Below, one piece after another: positions 26,472 through 34,117 of a stretch of DNA of 64,000 nucleotides (the stretch's first letter is position 1; each line of letters starts with the position of its first letter). Source of the stretch: Clostridium_AT stratigraminis (GTDB lineage: Bacteria; Bacillota; Clostridia; Clostridiales; Clostridiaceae). The notes under the pieces are model-generated. The model had not been told where the DNA came from and ran no database searches. It worked only from the letters and a program-made list of their open reading frames with translations. The stretch covers positions 124,001 through 188,000 of the forward strand of contig NZ_JBJHZZ010000004.1 of NCBI RefSeq assembly GCF_045310675.1, given 5' to 3'. The position numbers were made by a program, and so were the translations under genes.

Positions 26472-26735
26472 CTACTCTTTGTTATTTATTACTATATCTG
26501 AAGCTTCCACTAATATAACATCAACTCCAACCTTTAAAACCTTTTCCCAAGGTATTTCTATTAGATCATTTTTACTAAACCACGATATCTTTTGATTAGG
26601 CAGAAGCAGTGATAAAATTTTAAACTCACTGCAATCAACTTTAAGATCCTTTATGAATCCTAGTTTTGCCCCTGAGGTTATTTCTATAACTTCCATATTC
26701 CTTAAATTTACTATAGAGTACATCGAAACTTCCAT
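26472..26735 (-). CDS. YlmC/YmxH family PRC-barrel sporulation protein
   Basis: An 87-residue PRC-barrel protein of the YlmC/YmxH family, found next to late sporulation and division genes in Firmicutes. The visible pattern is YSIVNLRNMEVIEI, SGAKLGFIKDLKVD, and IPWEKVLKVGVDVILVE. ATG 26735 has GGAGG 6 nt upstream; the in-frame ATG at 26741 touches that site. It follows sigG on the same strand by about 190 bp and has no known enzymatic role. Confidence 0.88.
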   Translation of the reverse strand: MEVSMYSIVNLRNMEVIEITSGAKLGFIKDLKVDCSEFKILSLLLPNQKISWFSKNDLIEIPWEKVLKVGVDVILVEASDIVINNKE

Positions 26736-26902
26736 ACGCATCCTCCTATTTTATATTAAAGGTTGTCCTAGATTAAATTTTTACTTTGTCTAAACTAAAT
26801 CTATAAATTATATGAAGTATTACTAAATTATATGTTTAATAAATAAAGATCTTTATACTAAAATTCTTTTTCCTTTAATTATGCCTTGCCTAAAATACAT
26901 AT

Positions 26903-26925
26903 AAAAAAAGAGCCCTAAGGCTCTT
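26903..26925 (-). terminator. terminator overlapping the sigG stop codon
   Basis: In minus-strand sense the stem AAGAGCC / GGCTCTT (26909-26925) is followed by seven T residues. The hairpin begins at the sigG stop codon itself (TAA at 26924-26926). Confidence 0.85.
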
Positions 26926-27697
26926 AAACATACTTTCTCATATGTCTTAATGCAGTTTTTTCTAACCTGGATACTTGTGCTTGAGAAATACCTATTTCAT
27001 CTGCTACTTCCATTTGGGTACGGCCGTCAAAGAATCTTAAATTAAGAATAAGTTTTTCTCTATCGTTTAATTTTTTCATAGCTTCCTTTATAGATATATT
27101 TTCAAGCCAACTGTCATCTAAGTTTTTATTATCACTTATTTGATCCATAACATAAATCGCATCTCCGCCATCGTGGTAAATTGGTTCAAATAGTGAAACT
27201 GGATCTTGTATTGCATCTAATGCAAAAACAACTTCTTCTCTAGGAACCTGTAGTTCTTTTGCTATTTGAGAAATAGTAGGTTCTTTATTATTTTCAGTAA
27301 TAAGCTTATCTCTAACCTGTAGAGCCCTATATGCTATGTCTCTTAATGATCTGCTTACCCTTATAGAGTTATTATCTCTTAAATAACGTCTGATCTCTCC
27401 TATTATCATCGGAACTGCATATGTAGAAAATTTTACATTTTGAGAAAGGTCAAAATTATCAATAGCTTTTATTAATCCAATACATCCTACTTGAAATAAA
27501 TCATCTACATTTTCACCGCGATTATTAAATCTTTGTATGACACTTAGGACTAATCTTAAGTTACCTTTTATAAATTTTTCTCTAGAAGGCTCATCTCCAT
27601 CTTTCATTTTGTGTAGTAACTGTCGCATTTCAGGTTCCTTTAAAATTGGAAGTTTGGCAGTATTAACACCGCAAATTTCTACTTTGTTAATCATCAT
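26924..27697 (-). CDS. sigG: RNA polymerase sporulation sigma factor SigG
   Basis: The forespore-specific late sigma factor, 257 residues. The N-terminus INKVEICGVNTAKLPIL is diagnostic of SigG. Region 2 (NLRLVLSVIQRFNNRG, DLFQVGCIGLIKAID), region 3 (SLRDIAYRALQVRD) and region 4 (GRTQMEVADEIGISQAQVSRLE helix-turn-helix) are complete. It sits 74 bp downstream of sigE in the conserved spoIIGA-sigE-sigG cluster. In B. subtilis sigG is transcribed by sigma-F and sigma-G; I could not identify those promoters with confidence. Confidence 0.97.
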   Translation of the reverse strand: MMINKVEICGVNTAKLPILKEPEMRQLLHKMKDGDEPSREKFIKGNLRLVLSVIQRFNNRGENVDDLFQVGCIGLIKAIDNFDLSQNVKFSTYAVPMIIGEIRRYLRDNNSIRVSRSLRDIAYRALQVRDKLITENNKEPTISQIAKELQVPREEVVFALDAIQDPVSLFEPIYHDGGDAIYVMDQISDNKNLDDSWLENISIKEAMKKLNDREKLILNLRFFDGRTQMEVADEIGISQAQVSRLEKTALRHMRKYV

Positions 27698-27771
27698 CCT
27701 GTCATCAGCCCCTTTAGAATTCTAACATTTTAATTATTTCCCTTAGAGGCAATTTTTATACTTGGATAAGC

Positions 27772-28479
27772 TTATACCATTTTACTAATTTCTTTTTTTA
27801 ATCTTTTTATAATTCTCTTTTCAAGTCTAGATATATAAGATTGTGAAATACCAAGCAAATCAGCTACTTCCTTTTGAGTTTTCTCAGTTTCTCCGTTTAA
27901 GCCAAATCTTAATTCTACTATTTCTTTTTCTCTTATATTTAACTTTTTCATTGCTACAAATAATAGCTGCTTATCAACTTCATCTTCTATTAAATTATAT
28001 ACTGAATCGTTATCTGTGCCTAATATATCTGAAAGTAATAATTCATTTCCATCCCAATCAATATTTAATGGTTCATAAAAAGAAATTTCAGCCTTAACCT
28101 TGCTATTTCTTCTTAAATACATAAGTATCTCATTCTCTATACATCGTGAACCATAGGTGGCTAATTTAATTTTCTTAGTTGGATCGAAGGTATTTACAGC
28201 TTTAATAAGCCCAATAGTTCCAACAGAAATTAAGTCTTCAACATTAACCCCAGTATTTTCAAATTTGCGTGCTATATAAACAACTAACCTTAGGTTCCTT
28301 TCTATAAGAATTGATCTTATAGTTTCGTCTCCTGCTACAAGTCTTTGGACTAAGTTATCTTCTTCTTCCTTACTAAGCGGCGGAGGTAATGCATCATTTC
28401 CACCAATATAATATAAATTCCTTGCTAGAAATTTTAATCTTGATAATAGCCTATTTAATATCACTCTTATGCTGAACAT
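27772..28479 (-). CDS. sigE: RNA polymerase sporulation sigma factor SigE (pro-form)
   Basis: The mother-cell early sigma factor, 235 residues. The hydrophobic/basic N-terminal pro-sequence (about residues 1-28, rich in R/K/L) is removed by SpoIIGA. Region 2 (ERNLRLVVYIARKFENTG, DLISVGTIGLIKAVNTFD) and region 4 (TQKEVADLLGISQSYISRLEKR) are intact. GGGGG precedes ATG 28479. It lies 19 bp after spoIIGA, so protease and substrate are co-expressed. Confidence 0.97.
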   Translation of the reverse strand: MFSIRVILNRLLSRLKFLARNLYYIGGNDALPPPLSKEEEDNLVQRLVAGDETIRSILIERNLRLVVYIARKFENTGVNVEDLISVGTIGLIKAVNTFDPTKKIKLATYGSRCIENEILMYLRRNSKVKAEISFYEPLNIDWDGNELLLSDILGTDNDSVYNLIEDEVDKQLLFVAMKKLNIREKEIVELRFGLNGETEKTQKEVADLLGISQSYISRLEKRIIKRLKKEISKMV

Positions 28480-28498
28480 TTTTTACCCCCTATTAATT

Positions 28499-29296
28499 TT
28501 AAATTATTCCCCTTGATAAAAGTGCATTATATTCGCCCATACTGCTTAGTTTATTTTCACATAAGGCAATGATGACTTGCCTTACTTCTACATTATCTCC
28601 CTTATGTATCCTTATAAATTCAGGCTTGAAACCCTTTAATTTGTTTGCCTCCCCATTTATCACTCTATAGGGTATATAAAAGGTTTCTTTATCTTCTATT
28701 GTTCTATCCATAAGCTCACTCTCAAGTATCATAACTGGGAGGTTTGTGGCAGGTTCTGTAAGCTCGTTACCAGTATCTAAAAAAGCTTTAACAGTTTTTT
28801 CTCCATTTTTAAAAACTATATCTATTGAAAAAATTAGAGAACTGAGTTCAATTTTGTTTCTTATGAATAAAACCAATCTATTAAGAGTTAAGTATAAAAG
28901 TATAACTGCTAACATAAGTTTTTTATAGGAGAAATTATAGAATAATGAATTAACCTGGAATCCACCGTTATAATTCAATTCTATGAAAAAGCATAGGCCT
29001 GCTAAAACCATGGAATATAGCAGATAAACAAATAGTGCTTTTGAATAAAATAATATTGAACTTTTATAAAATAAAATAAATATCATAAATAATGCTATAA
29101 GGAGTTTGAAAGGTAATTCAGTTAGAATATAAAGCCTAGGAAATATTAAGGTAATAACGTAAATTCCTCCTAAAAAAGCAGGTAAAGCAATATTTTTAAA
29201 GCTTTTTCTTATTCTTAAGGTTTGAGAAGTTATGTATAACAGAAAATAATTTACAATACTGTTTTCTAGAACAAGTATATCTATATTAACTACCAT
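28499..29296 (-). CDS. spoIIGA: sigma-E processing aspartic peptidase SpoIIGA
   Basis: The membrane-bound aspartic protease that activates pro-SigE. The N-terminal half (about residues 1-150) has five hydrophobic helices. The C-terminal domain carries the single catalytic motif KAFLDTGNELTEP of a retroviral-type dimeric aspartic protease. The 265-residue length is slightly shorter than in B. subtilis (309). ATG 29296 follows GGGGGAAGG. It is directly upstream of its substrate gene sigE. Confidence 0.95.
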   Translation of the reverse strand: MVVNIDILVLENSIVNYFLLYITSQTLRIRKSFKNIALPAFLGGIYVITLIFPRLYILTELPFKLLIALFMIFILFYKSSILFYSKALFVYLLYSMVLAGLCFFIELNYNGGFQVNSLFYNFSYKKLMLAVILLYLTLNRLVLFIRNKIELSSLIFSIDIVFKNGEKTVKAFLDTGNELTEPATNLPVMILESELMDRTIEDKETFYIPYRVINGEANKLKGFKPEFIRIHKGDNVEVRQVIIALCENKLSSMGEYNALLSRGII

Positions 29297-29315
29297 TATC
29301 CTTCCCCCTAGTATT

Positions 29316-29357
29316 CCTTATTCTGCACTGAATGATTATCAATCCTTCAGCTCCTTA
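29316..29357. repeat. 42-bp direct repeat, unit 1
   Basis: The segment CCTTATTCTGCACTGAATGA... to ...CTCCTTA recurs at 29407-29448 with three transitions among 42 positions. Both units lie in the spoIIGA upstream region, 91 bp apart start to start. Confidence 0.8.
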
Positions 29358-29406
29358 CATTCCTTAACCTGCACCCAGCAATAATTAATTGTTGAGCCCT
29401 TATATA

Positions 29407-29448
29407 CCTTATTCTGCACTAAATGATTATTAATCCTTTAGCTCCTTA
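29407..29448. repeat. 42-bp direct repeat, unit 2
   Basis: Second unit of the pair at 29316-29357, differing at three positions. The two units fill much of the 341-bp gap between ftsZ and spoIIGA. The rest of that gap holds the presumed spoIIGA promoter and the ftsZ terminator. Confidence 0.8.
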
Positions 29449-29561
29449 AGTTTTATTATATATCTATTAATTACAAAAATTTGTCAATTCATAATGGTCA
29501 TTATTATTTTTTATATATAAAATAGTGCATAAATCCTCAAAAAAAGCCAAGAGCCACCCAG

Positions 29562-29595
29562 AAAAAAAAGCAGCATTCCTAAAATTAAGAATGCT
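29562..29595 (-). terminator. intrinsic terminator of ftsAZ
   Basis: In minus-strand sense, GCATTCTTA..TAGGAATGC is followed by GCTTTTTTTT. An outer inverted repeat (GTGCCATCCAC / GTGGGTGGC-like) surrounds it. Confidence 0.82.
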
Positions 29596-29637
29596 TACAT
29601 TTTTAGTGGATGGCACTTAAAATATCAATTAACTAAA

Positions 29638-30729
29638 TTATCTCTTTGATGACCTTCTTAAGAAAGCAGGTATTTCCAAATCATTTTCGTCATATTTTTC
29701 TTTTTCTAATGTAAAAGCTGCTTCACTATTAACAGCAGGAGTTGCTGGTTTTGTTATTTTAATCTCATTATTACTTGCTTCAAAACCTGTAGCTATTACT
29801 GTAATTCTAATTTCGTCCTTTAAGTTTTCATCAATTACTGCACCTACAATAATATTTGCATCTGGATCTGCTGCCTGCTGAACTATTTCAGCTGCTTCGT
29901 TCATCTCAATAAGTGAGAAATCAGATCCACCAGTAATATTTAAAAGAACACCTGTAGCTCCAATTATTGAAGTTTCTAATAAAGGACTAGAAATAGCTTG
30001 TTTTGCAGCTTCTGCAGCTCTATTGTCTCCACGGCCTTCACCAGTACCCATATGAGCTAAGCCTCTATCTATCATTATTGTCTTAACATCTGCAAAGTCA
30101 AGATTAACAAGCCCTGGGATTGTAATTAAATCTGAAATACCTTGTACACCTTGTCTTAAAACGTCATCAGCAAATTTGAAGGATTCAATTAAAGGTGTTT
30201 TCTTATCTACTATGCTTAATAATCTTTCATTAGGTATAGTAACTAAAGTATCTACTCTATCTTTTAAATTTTTAATTCCCATTTCAGCATGAATCATTCT
30301 CTTTCTGCCTTCAAATGGAAAAGGTTTTGTTACAACTCCAACTGTAAGTATTCCCATGGATTTTGCTATTTCAGCAATCACCGGAGCAGCACCAGTTCCA
30401 GTACCTCCGCCCATTCCTGCAGTAATAAATACCATATCTGAACCTTTAATAGCTTGAGCTATTTCTTCCTTGCTTTCTTCAGCAGCCTTTTGTCCAATTT
30501 CAGGGTTAGCACCAGCCCCAAGACCTTTAGTAAGCTTGTCTCCTATTTGAATCTTTTGTGTTGCTTGTGAAAGCATCAAAGCCTGCTTATCTGTATTTAC
30601 AGCTATAAATTCTACATTTTTCAAACCACCTAGAATCATTCTATTAACGGCATTATTACCACCACCGCCGCACCCAATAACTTTAATTTGGGCAAATTGT
30701 TGAACATCAATATCAAAATCTAGCATCAT
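29638..30729 (-). CDS. ftsZ: cell division protein FtsZ
   Basis: The tubulin-like GTPase that forms the division ring, 363 residues. It shows the N-terminal IKVIGCGGGGNNAVNRMI, the tubulin signature GGGTGTGAAPVIAE, the T7 loop NLDFADVKTIM, and the C-terminal conserved peptide DLEIPAFLRRSSKR that binds FtsA/SepF. GGAGG precedes the start. It lies 13 bp after ftsA. The proximity of spoIIGA-sigE-sigG downstream is characteristic of clostridia. Confidence 0.98.
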   Translation of the reverse strand: MMLDFDIDVQQFAQIKVIGCGGGGNNAVNRMILGGLKNVEFIAVNTDKQALMLSQATQKIQIGDKLTKGLGAGANPEIGQKAAEESKEEIAQAIKGSDMVFITAGMGGGTGTGAAPVIAEIAKSMGILTVGVVTKPFPFEGRKRMIHAEMGIKNLKDRVDTLVTIPNERLLSIVDKKTPLIESFKFADDVLRQGVQGISDLITIPGLVNLDFADVKTIMIDRGLAHMGTGEGRGDNRAAEAAKQAISSPLLETSIIGATGVLLNITGGSDFSLIEMNEAAEIVQQAADPDANIIVGAVIDENLKDEIRITVIATGFEASNNEIKITKPATPAVNSEAAFTLEKEKYDENDLEIPAFLRRSSKR

Positions 30730-30742
30730 TACTACCTCCTCA

Positions 30743-32014
30743 TTAGAAAAAATCTGCTAAAAAGACTTTTATTTTTGTAATTACACTTTCATTCTTTTTT
30801 ATCTCATTACTACTATCAGAATTATAATTTCTATTTACTTTAGTGGGCTTTTCAGAATCAAATTCCTTACTTTCCGTAAAGCTCTTAAAATTTGATGTAC
30901 TATAGACATCTTTTATAATTCCTATTGCTGTGTTAAAAATTGGATTTGAGGCACCTACAAAATCTGGCGCTCCGATTCTAACAGGTTTATTTATCTTTAT
31001 ACGGCAAGCTTCAGAAATATTATTAAACTCAGAAATTCCTCCACCAGCTAAAATAATAACATCAATTTCATCCATAAATCCATTATTAATTAATTTATTA
31101 TTTATTAGCGAAAAAATTTCTTCTATTCTTGCTTCCATAATTGCCATTAAAGTATTTCTATCTACGATAATAGATTCATTATCTGATATATTTACTTTAA
31201 TATTTTCATTAGAATCAAAATTAGTGTTAAACATTGTCCCATATTTTATTTTTAACTTTTCAGCTTCTGAATAAGGTACTTTTAGGCAAAATGCAATATC
31301 ATTAGTTATTGCATTACCTCCTAAAGGGATACCTTCAGTATGTTTTAAATTTCCATTCTTATATATAGCTATATCAGTTTTTTCAAATCCAACGTCAATA
31401 ATAGCTATATTAATTAGATTTTCGTCCTTTTTTGTTACAGCTTTAGCAATAGCTAAAGATTCTAAGACAATTCCTTCAACTTGAAGTCCAGCTTTATGTA
31501 CACTTTTCAATAAATTGTTGACAATTGTTGTCTGCGATACTATTACTTCAGATTCTACTTCAAGCTTCATTCCTGACATTCCAACGGGATCTTTTATGTT
31601 GTCATAACCATCAATTATAAATTGCTTAGGAATAACTCCAATAATTTCTTTATTGTTTTGGATAGGAACAATTCTTGAAGCATTTAAAACCCTTTTAACA
31701 TCACTTTTAGTTATTTCTCTATCTTCTGAAGAAACCGCAACAACACCCCTACTCGGAATAAGTTCACACATACTTCCTGAAAGAGAGATAAATACCTTAG
31801 TAATTTCTCTGTCAATCATTCTTTTTAATTGCTCTATGCAATTATTTATAGAGGATGCCGTGCTATCTATATCAACTACAATACCTTTTTTTAATCCAAT
31901 ACAAGGTACAGTTGTAACACCTACAATTTGAATCCTACCAGTTTTTTCAAGTTTGCCGGCAGCACCACAAATTTTAGAAGATCCAATATCCAATGCATAA
32001 ATATATTCATCCAT
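30743..32014 (-). CDS. ftsA: cell division protein FtsA
   Basis: An actin-like membrane tether for FtsZ, 423 residues. The ATPase fold shows YALDIGSSKICG (phosphate 1), IAIIDVGFEKTDIAIYKNG (phosphate 2) and VIILAGGGISEFNNI (adenosine motif). The C-terminus carries a Ser/Asn/Glu-rich linker and ends in an amphipathic helix (SVITKIKVFLADFF) likely to bind the membrane. It is transcribed with ftsZ. ATG 32014 follows GGGGGATAGGA. Confidence 0.92.
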   Translation of the reverse strand: MDEYIYALDIGSSKICGAAGKLEKTGRIQIVGVTTVPCIGLKKGIVVDIDSTASSINNCIEQLKRMIDREITKVFISLSGSMCELIPSRGVVAVSSEDREITKSDVKRVLNASRIVPIQNNKEIIGVIPKQFIIDGYDNIKDPVGMSGMKLEVESEVIVSQTTIVNNLLKSVHKAGLQVEGIVLESLAIAKAVTKKDENLINIAIIDVGFEKTDIAIYKNGNLKHTEGIPLGGNAITNDIAFCLKVPYSEAEKLKIKYGTMFNTNFDSNENIKVNISDNESIIVDRNTLMAIMEARIEEIFSLINNKLINNGFMDEIDVIILAGGGISEFNNISEACRIKINKPVRIGAPDFVGASNPIFNTAIGIIKDVYSTSNFKSFTESKEFDSEKPTKVNRNYNSDSSNEIKKNESVITKIKVFLADFF

Positions 32015-32115
32015 TCAGTCCTATCCCCCTTTACAAAAGAACCCTAAATATTATATTCAACATGAATTTAATTTTTCCTCTAAAATTTGAAATTTTTTAT
32101 AGATATATTATCGAA

Positions 32116-32146
32116 GAAAAAAGAGAATAGCTTAAGCTATTCTCTT
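32116..32146 (-). terminator. intrinsic terminator of the membrane glycosyltransferase gene
   Basis: A nearly perfect palindrome, AAGAGAATAGC / GCTATTCTCTT, ending in TTTTTT in minus-strand sense. It is 3 bp after the stop of the upstream gene. Confidence 0.88.
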
Positions 32147-32148
32147 AA

Positions 32149-33459
32149 TTAATTAACTTTTTCTAAGTCTGTTATATTCACACTTCTTGTATGAGCTGTA
32201 TGGCTCCATTCTTTCTTATTTCTATCTATTATTCCAAGGACAGAAATAGGAACCCAAGTAATAGTGTATATTGGGAAAATGATGTAATATAAAAAGATCT
32301 TAAAGTTAAGTTTTTTCTCTAATATTAATACTATTGGAGTGTAAATAAATTGTAATATGGAAACTACAAACAACACTATAGTAGCTGTTTGAATTTGCCC
32401 CAGATTTAATGAATTAACTATACTATGAGAATCTGCAAGACTAGAGAAGAAACTCATAATTGATGACAAATTAAATGCAGTAATTCTACTGATATAATCA
32501 AATATCATTGCAACTCCAAGTATTAGAATTACCATAGGCTGAATGCTGTACAATGCACAGTCAATTGCTGTAATATTAAATTCTACAATACCTTTTTTCA
32601 TAAGCTTAAAGAAATACCTACTAGCTACATCAGTAAAGCCCTGCATCCATCTTTTTCTCTGCCACCAAGATTGGGAAAGAGTTAATGGCTTCTCGTCATA
32701 AATAACGGCTTCGTGAGCCCAGCCTACCTTACATCCGTTTAAAACAAGTTTACAAGTAAACTCTAAATCCTCTGTTAGGCAGGTAGCCCCCCATCCTAAC
32801 TCCTTAAGGGTTTCTGTGTCTATACAAAAGCCGGTTCCTCCCAATTGATTGGAAAGACCAAGATTTCTTCTAGATAGTTGGAACATTCTGTTTGAAGTCC
32901 AAAAGGCTATTGAATAACTTCCGGTTATCCAAGTGTCTGTAGGATTCTTACTATCTAAGTATCCTTGAACTACCTTAAAGCCATTACAAAGCTTATTATT
33001 CATCTCTCTTAAAAAGTTTCTAGAAGCAAGGTTATCAGCATCAAAAATTGCAACTGCATCATACTTTTTATCCAGCTTGAAGATTTTATCAAACATCCAT
33101 TCTAGAGCATAACCTTTTCCTTTTTTAGTTTTACTAAATCGCTCATAAACAAGAGCACCTGCATTTCTGCCAATTGCCGCTGTTTTATCCGTACAATTAT
33201 CAGCTATAACAAATATATCATATAATTCCTTGGGGTAATCTAATCTTTTCAAGCTATATATAATATCTTGAATTACCTTTTCTTCATTATGAGCTGCTAC
33301 CAATAAAGCGAAGCTTTTTTTAGGCTCTACATTATTAACTTCCTTTTTTTTGTATAACCCGAAAAAAGATATACATAAATAATACATAGATACAATGAAT
33401 ACAAAAGCACTCAAAATTTGAGAACTGATTTTCATTAGTGTTCTAATTATTTCCAACAT
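32149..33459 (-). CDS. processive-type family 2 glycosyltransferase, membrane bound
   Basis: A 436-residue enzyme resembling BcsA/PgaC-like beta-glycosyltransferases. An N-terminal membrane helix (about 12-35) is followed by the GT-A domain: LLVAAHNEEKV, DNCTDKT, IFDADNLAS (DxD), TCLTEDLEF (TED catalytic base) and QRKRWMQG (QxxRW). Four C-terminal membrane helices follow. The complete D,D,D,QxxRW set predicts an active, possibly polymerising enzyme, perhaps for an extracellular polysaccharide. The acceptor is unknown. It is a single gene. ATG 33459 is 4 nt from GGGGGG; the in-frame TTG at the next codon gives 7 nt and is an alternative. Confidence 0.87.
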   Translation of the reverse strand: MLEIIRTLMKISSQILSAFVFIVSMYYLCISFFGLYKKKEVNNVEPKKSFALLVAAHNEEKVIQDIIYSLKRLDYPKELYDIFVIADNCTDKTAAIGRNAGALVYERFSKTKKGKGYALEWMFDKIFKLDKKYDAVAIFDADNLASRNFLREMNNKLCNGFKVVQGYLDSKNPTDTWITGSYSIAFWTSNRMFQLSRRNLGLSNQLGGTGFCIDTETLKELGWGATCLTEDLEFTCKLVLNGCKVGWAHEAVIYDEKPLTLSQSWWQRKRWMQGFTDVASRYFFKLMKKGIVEFNITAIDCALYSIQPMVILILGVAMIFDYISRITAFNLSSIMSFFSSLADSHSIVNSLNLGQIQTATIVLFVVSILQFIYTPIVLILEKKLNFKIFLYYIIFPIYTITWVPISVLGIIDRNKKEWSHTAHTRSVNITDLEKVN

Positions 33460-33661
33460 CAATCCCCCCTAGTTCACAGATATTTTAGCACAATTTATAC
33501 TTAAATACTATAGAAAAATTATTATTTATCTATAATAATTTATATTTGTAAGCATAATTGTAGATATTAAAGAAATTTGGAGGTAAAGAAGAATAAATTT
33601 TCTAATCACTATATTATAATGAAATATTGCAATTGCCTAAGCTTCTTTGTAGTTTGCTAAT

Positions 33662-33690
33662 TTGTATATATTTCCACCTTGTGTTATAAT
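33662..33690 (+). promoter_or_regulatory. sigma-A type promoter of the tiny-ORF unit
   Basis: TTGTAT (33662-33667), 17 bp, TATAAT (33685-33690). A further TATAAT lies at 33715-33720. Between them AACATA and TATGTT form an inverted repeat (33694-33713) that could be an operator. Confidence 0.6.
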
Positions 33691-33744
33691 ATAAACATAA
33701 AATATTATATGTTATATAATAGCAAGATAAGGGAGGTAGCCCTC

Positions 33745-33816
33745 ATGGGTCCCTACAAATTAATTTATTATTTAGATTTAAAGCTGCTGCACAAAAAGGA
33801 CGAATCCTTTTGGTAA
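33745..33816 (+). CDS. 23-residue leader-type peptide
   Basis: ATG 33745 has a consensus GGGAGG site 8 nt upstream (33731-33736). It opens a frame encoding MGPYKLIYYLDLKLL followed by HKKDESFW and TAA. It ends inside a perfect 7-bp hairpin with a CGAA loop (AAAAGGA / TCCTTTT, 33794-33811). The next hairpin (33819-33850) holds part of the ribosome-binding site of the following ORF. The arrangement suggests a translated leader controlling the downstream gene. I recognise no homologue, and expression is inferred only from the start signals. Confidence 0.45.
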   Translation: MGPYKLIYYLDLKLLHKKDESFW

Positions 33817-33818
33817 AG

Positions 33819-33850
33819 CCTCAATTTTTATATTACTGTAAAAATTGAGG
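33819..33850 (+). promoter_or_regulatory. hairpin overlapping the ribosome-binding site of the 54-residue ORF
   Basis: A perfect 12-bp stem CCTCAATTTTTA / TAAAAATTGAGG with an 8-nt loop. Its 3' arm contains the first bases of the AGGAGGG site (33848-33854) serving ATG 33860, so folding would partly occlude initiation. Confidence 0.65.
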
Positions 33851-33859
33851 AGGGTTAAT

Positions 33860-34024
33860 ATGATAGAAAATAGTAGTGTTGTAGTAAATGAAAATTTAAT
33901 TATTAAATTTTGTAATGAAATAATCAAGGAAAACACCAAAATTGAAAAAGAAGCTTTTAAGGTACAAATGGATAAAAGTAATAATGATAAATGTTTGAAA
34001 ATGATAGATTATTTAATGTTTTAA
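33860..34024 (+). CDS. small protein of unknown function (54 residues)
   Basis: ATG 33860 is 5 nt after AGGAGGG. The product is a mixed-charge, soluble-looking peptide beginning MIENSSVVVNENLIIKFC and ending KCLKMIDYLMF. It has two Cys residues and no signal sequence or membrane helix. An intrinsic terminator follows directly (34023-34047). Its own promoter, a structured leader with a 23-residue ORF and the terminator together argue for a real, regulated transcript. I do not recognise the family; length is near that of Spo0E-like proteins, but the characteristic motif is absent. Confidence 0.6.
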   Translation: MIENSSVVVNENLIIKFCNEIIKENTKIEKEAFKVQMDKSNNDKCLKMIDYLMF

Positions 34025-34047
34025 AAAAGGACCATAGGTCCTTTTTT
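34023..34047 (+). terminator. intrinsic terminator of the tiny-ORF unit
   Basis: AAAAAGGACC ATA GGTCCTTTTTT: a 10-bp stem with a T-run on the plus strand, overlapping the stop codon region of the 54-residue ORF. Confidence 0.88.
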
Positions 34048-34117
34048 ATTCCAAGTAACAGTTAAACATAAGTTAAAATCAATTTAAAAAATATAAAATG
34101 AATTACTCAAATAGCTT

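Noticed and set aside
33731..33816. Similarity to an M-box (ykoK) magnesium riboswitch through GCTGCTGC-CAAAAA
   Set aside because: Only this short stretch resembles the consensus. The rest of the M-box core and a magnesium transporter gene are missing, and the segment also reads as a small ORF.
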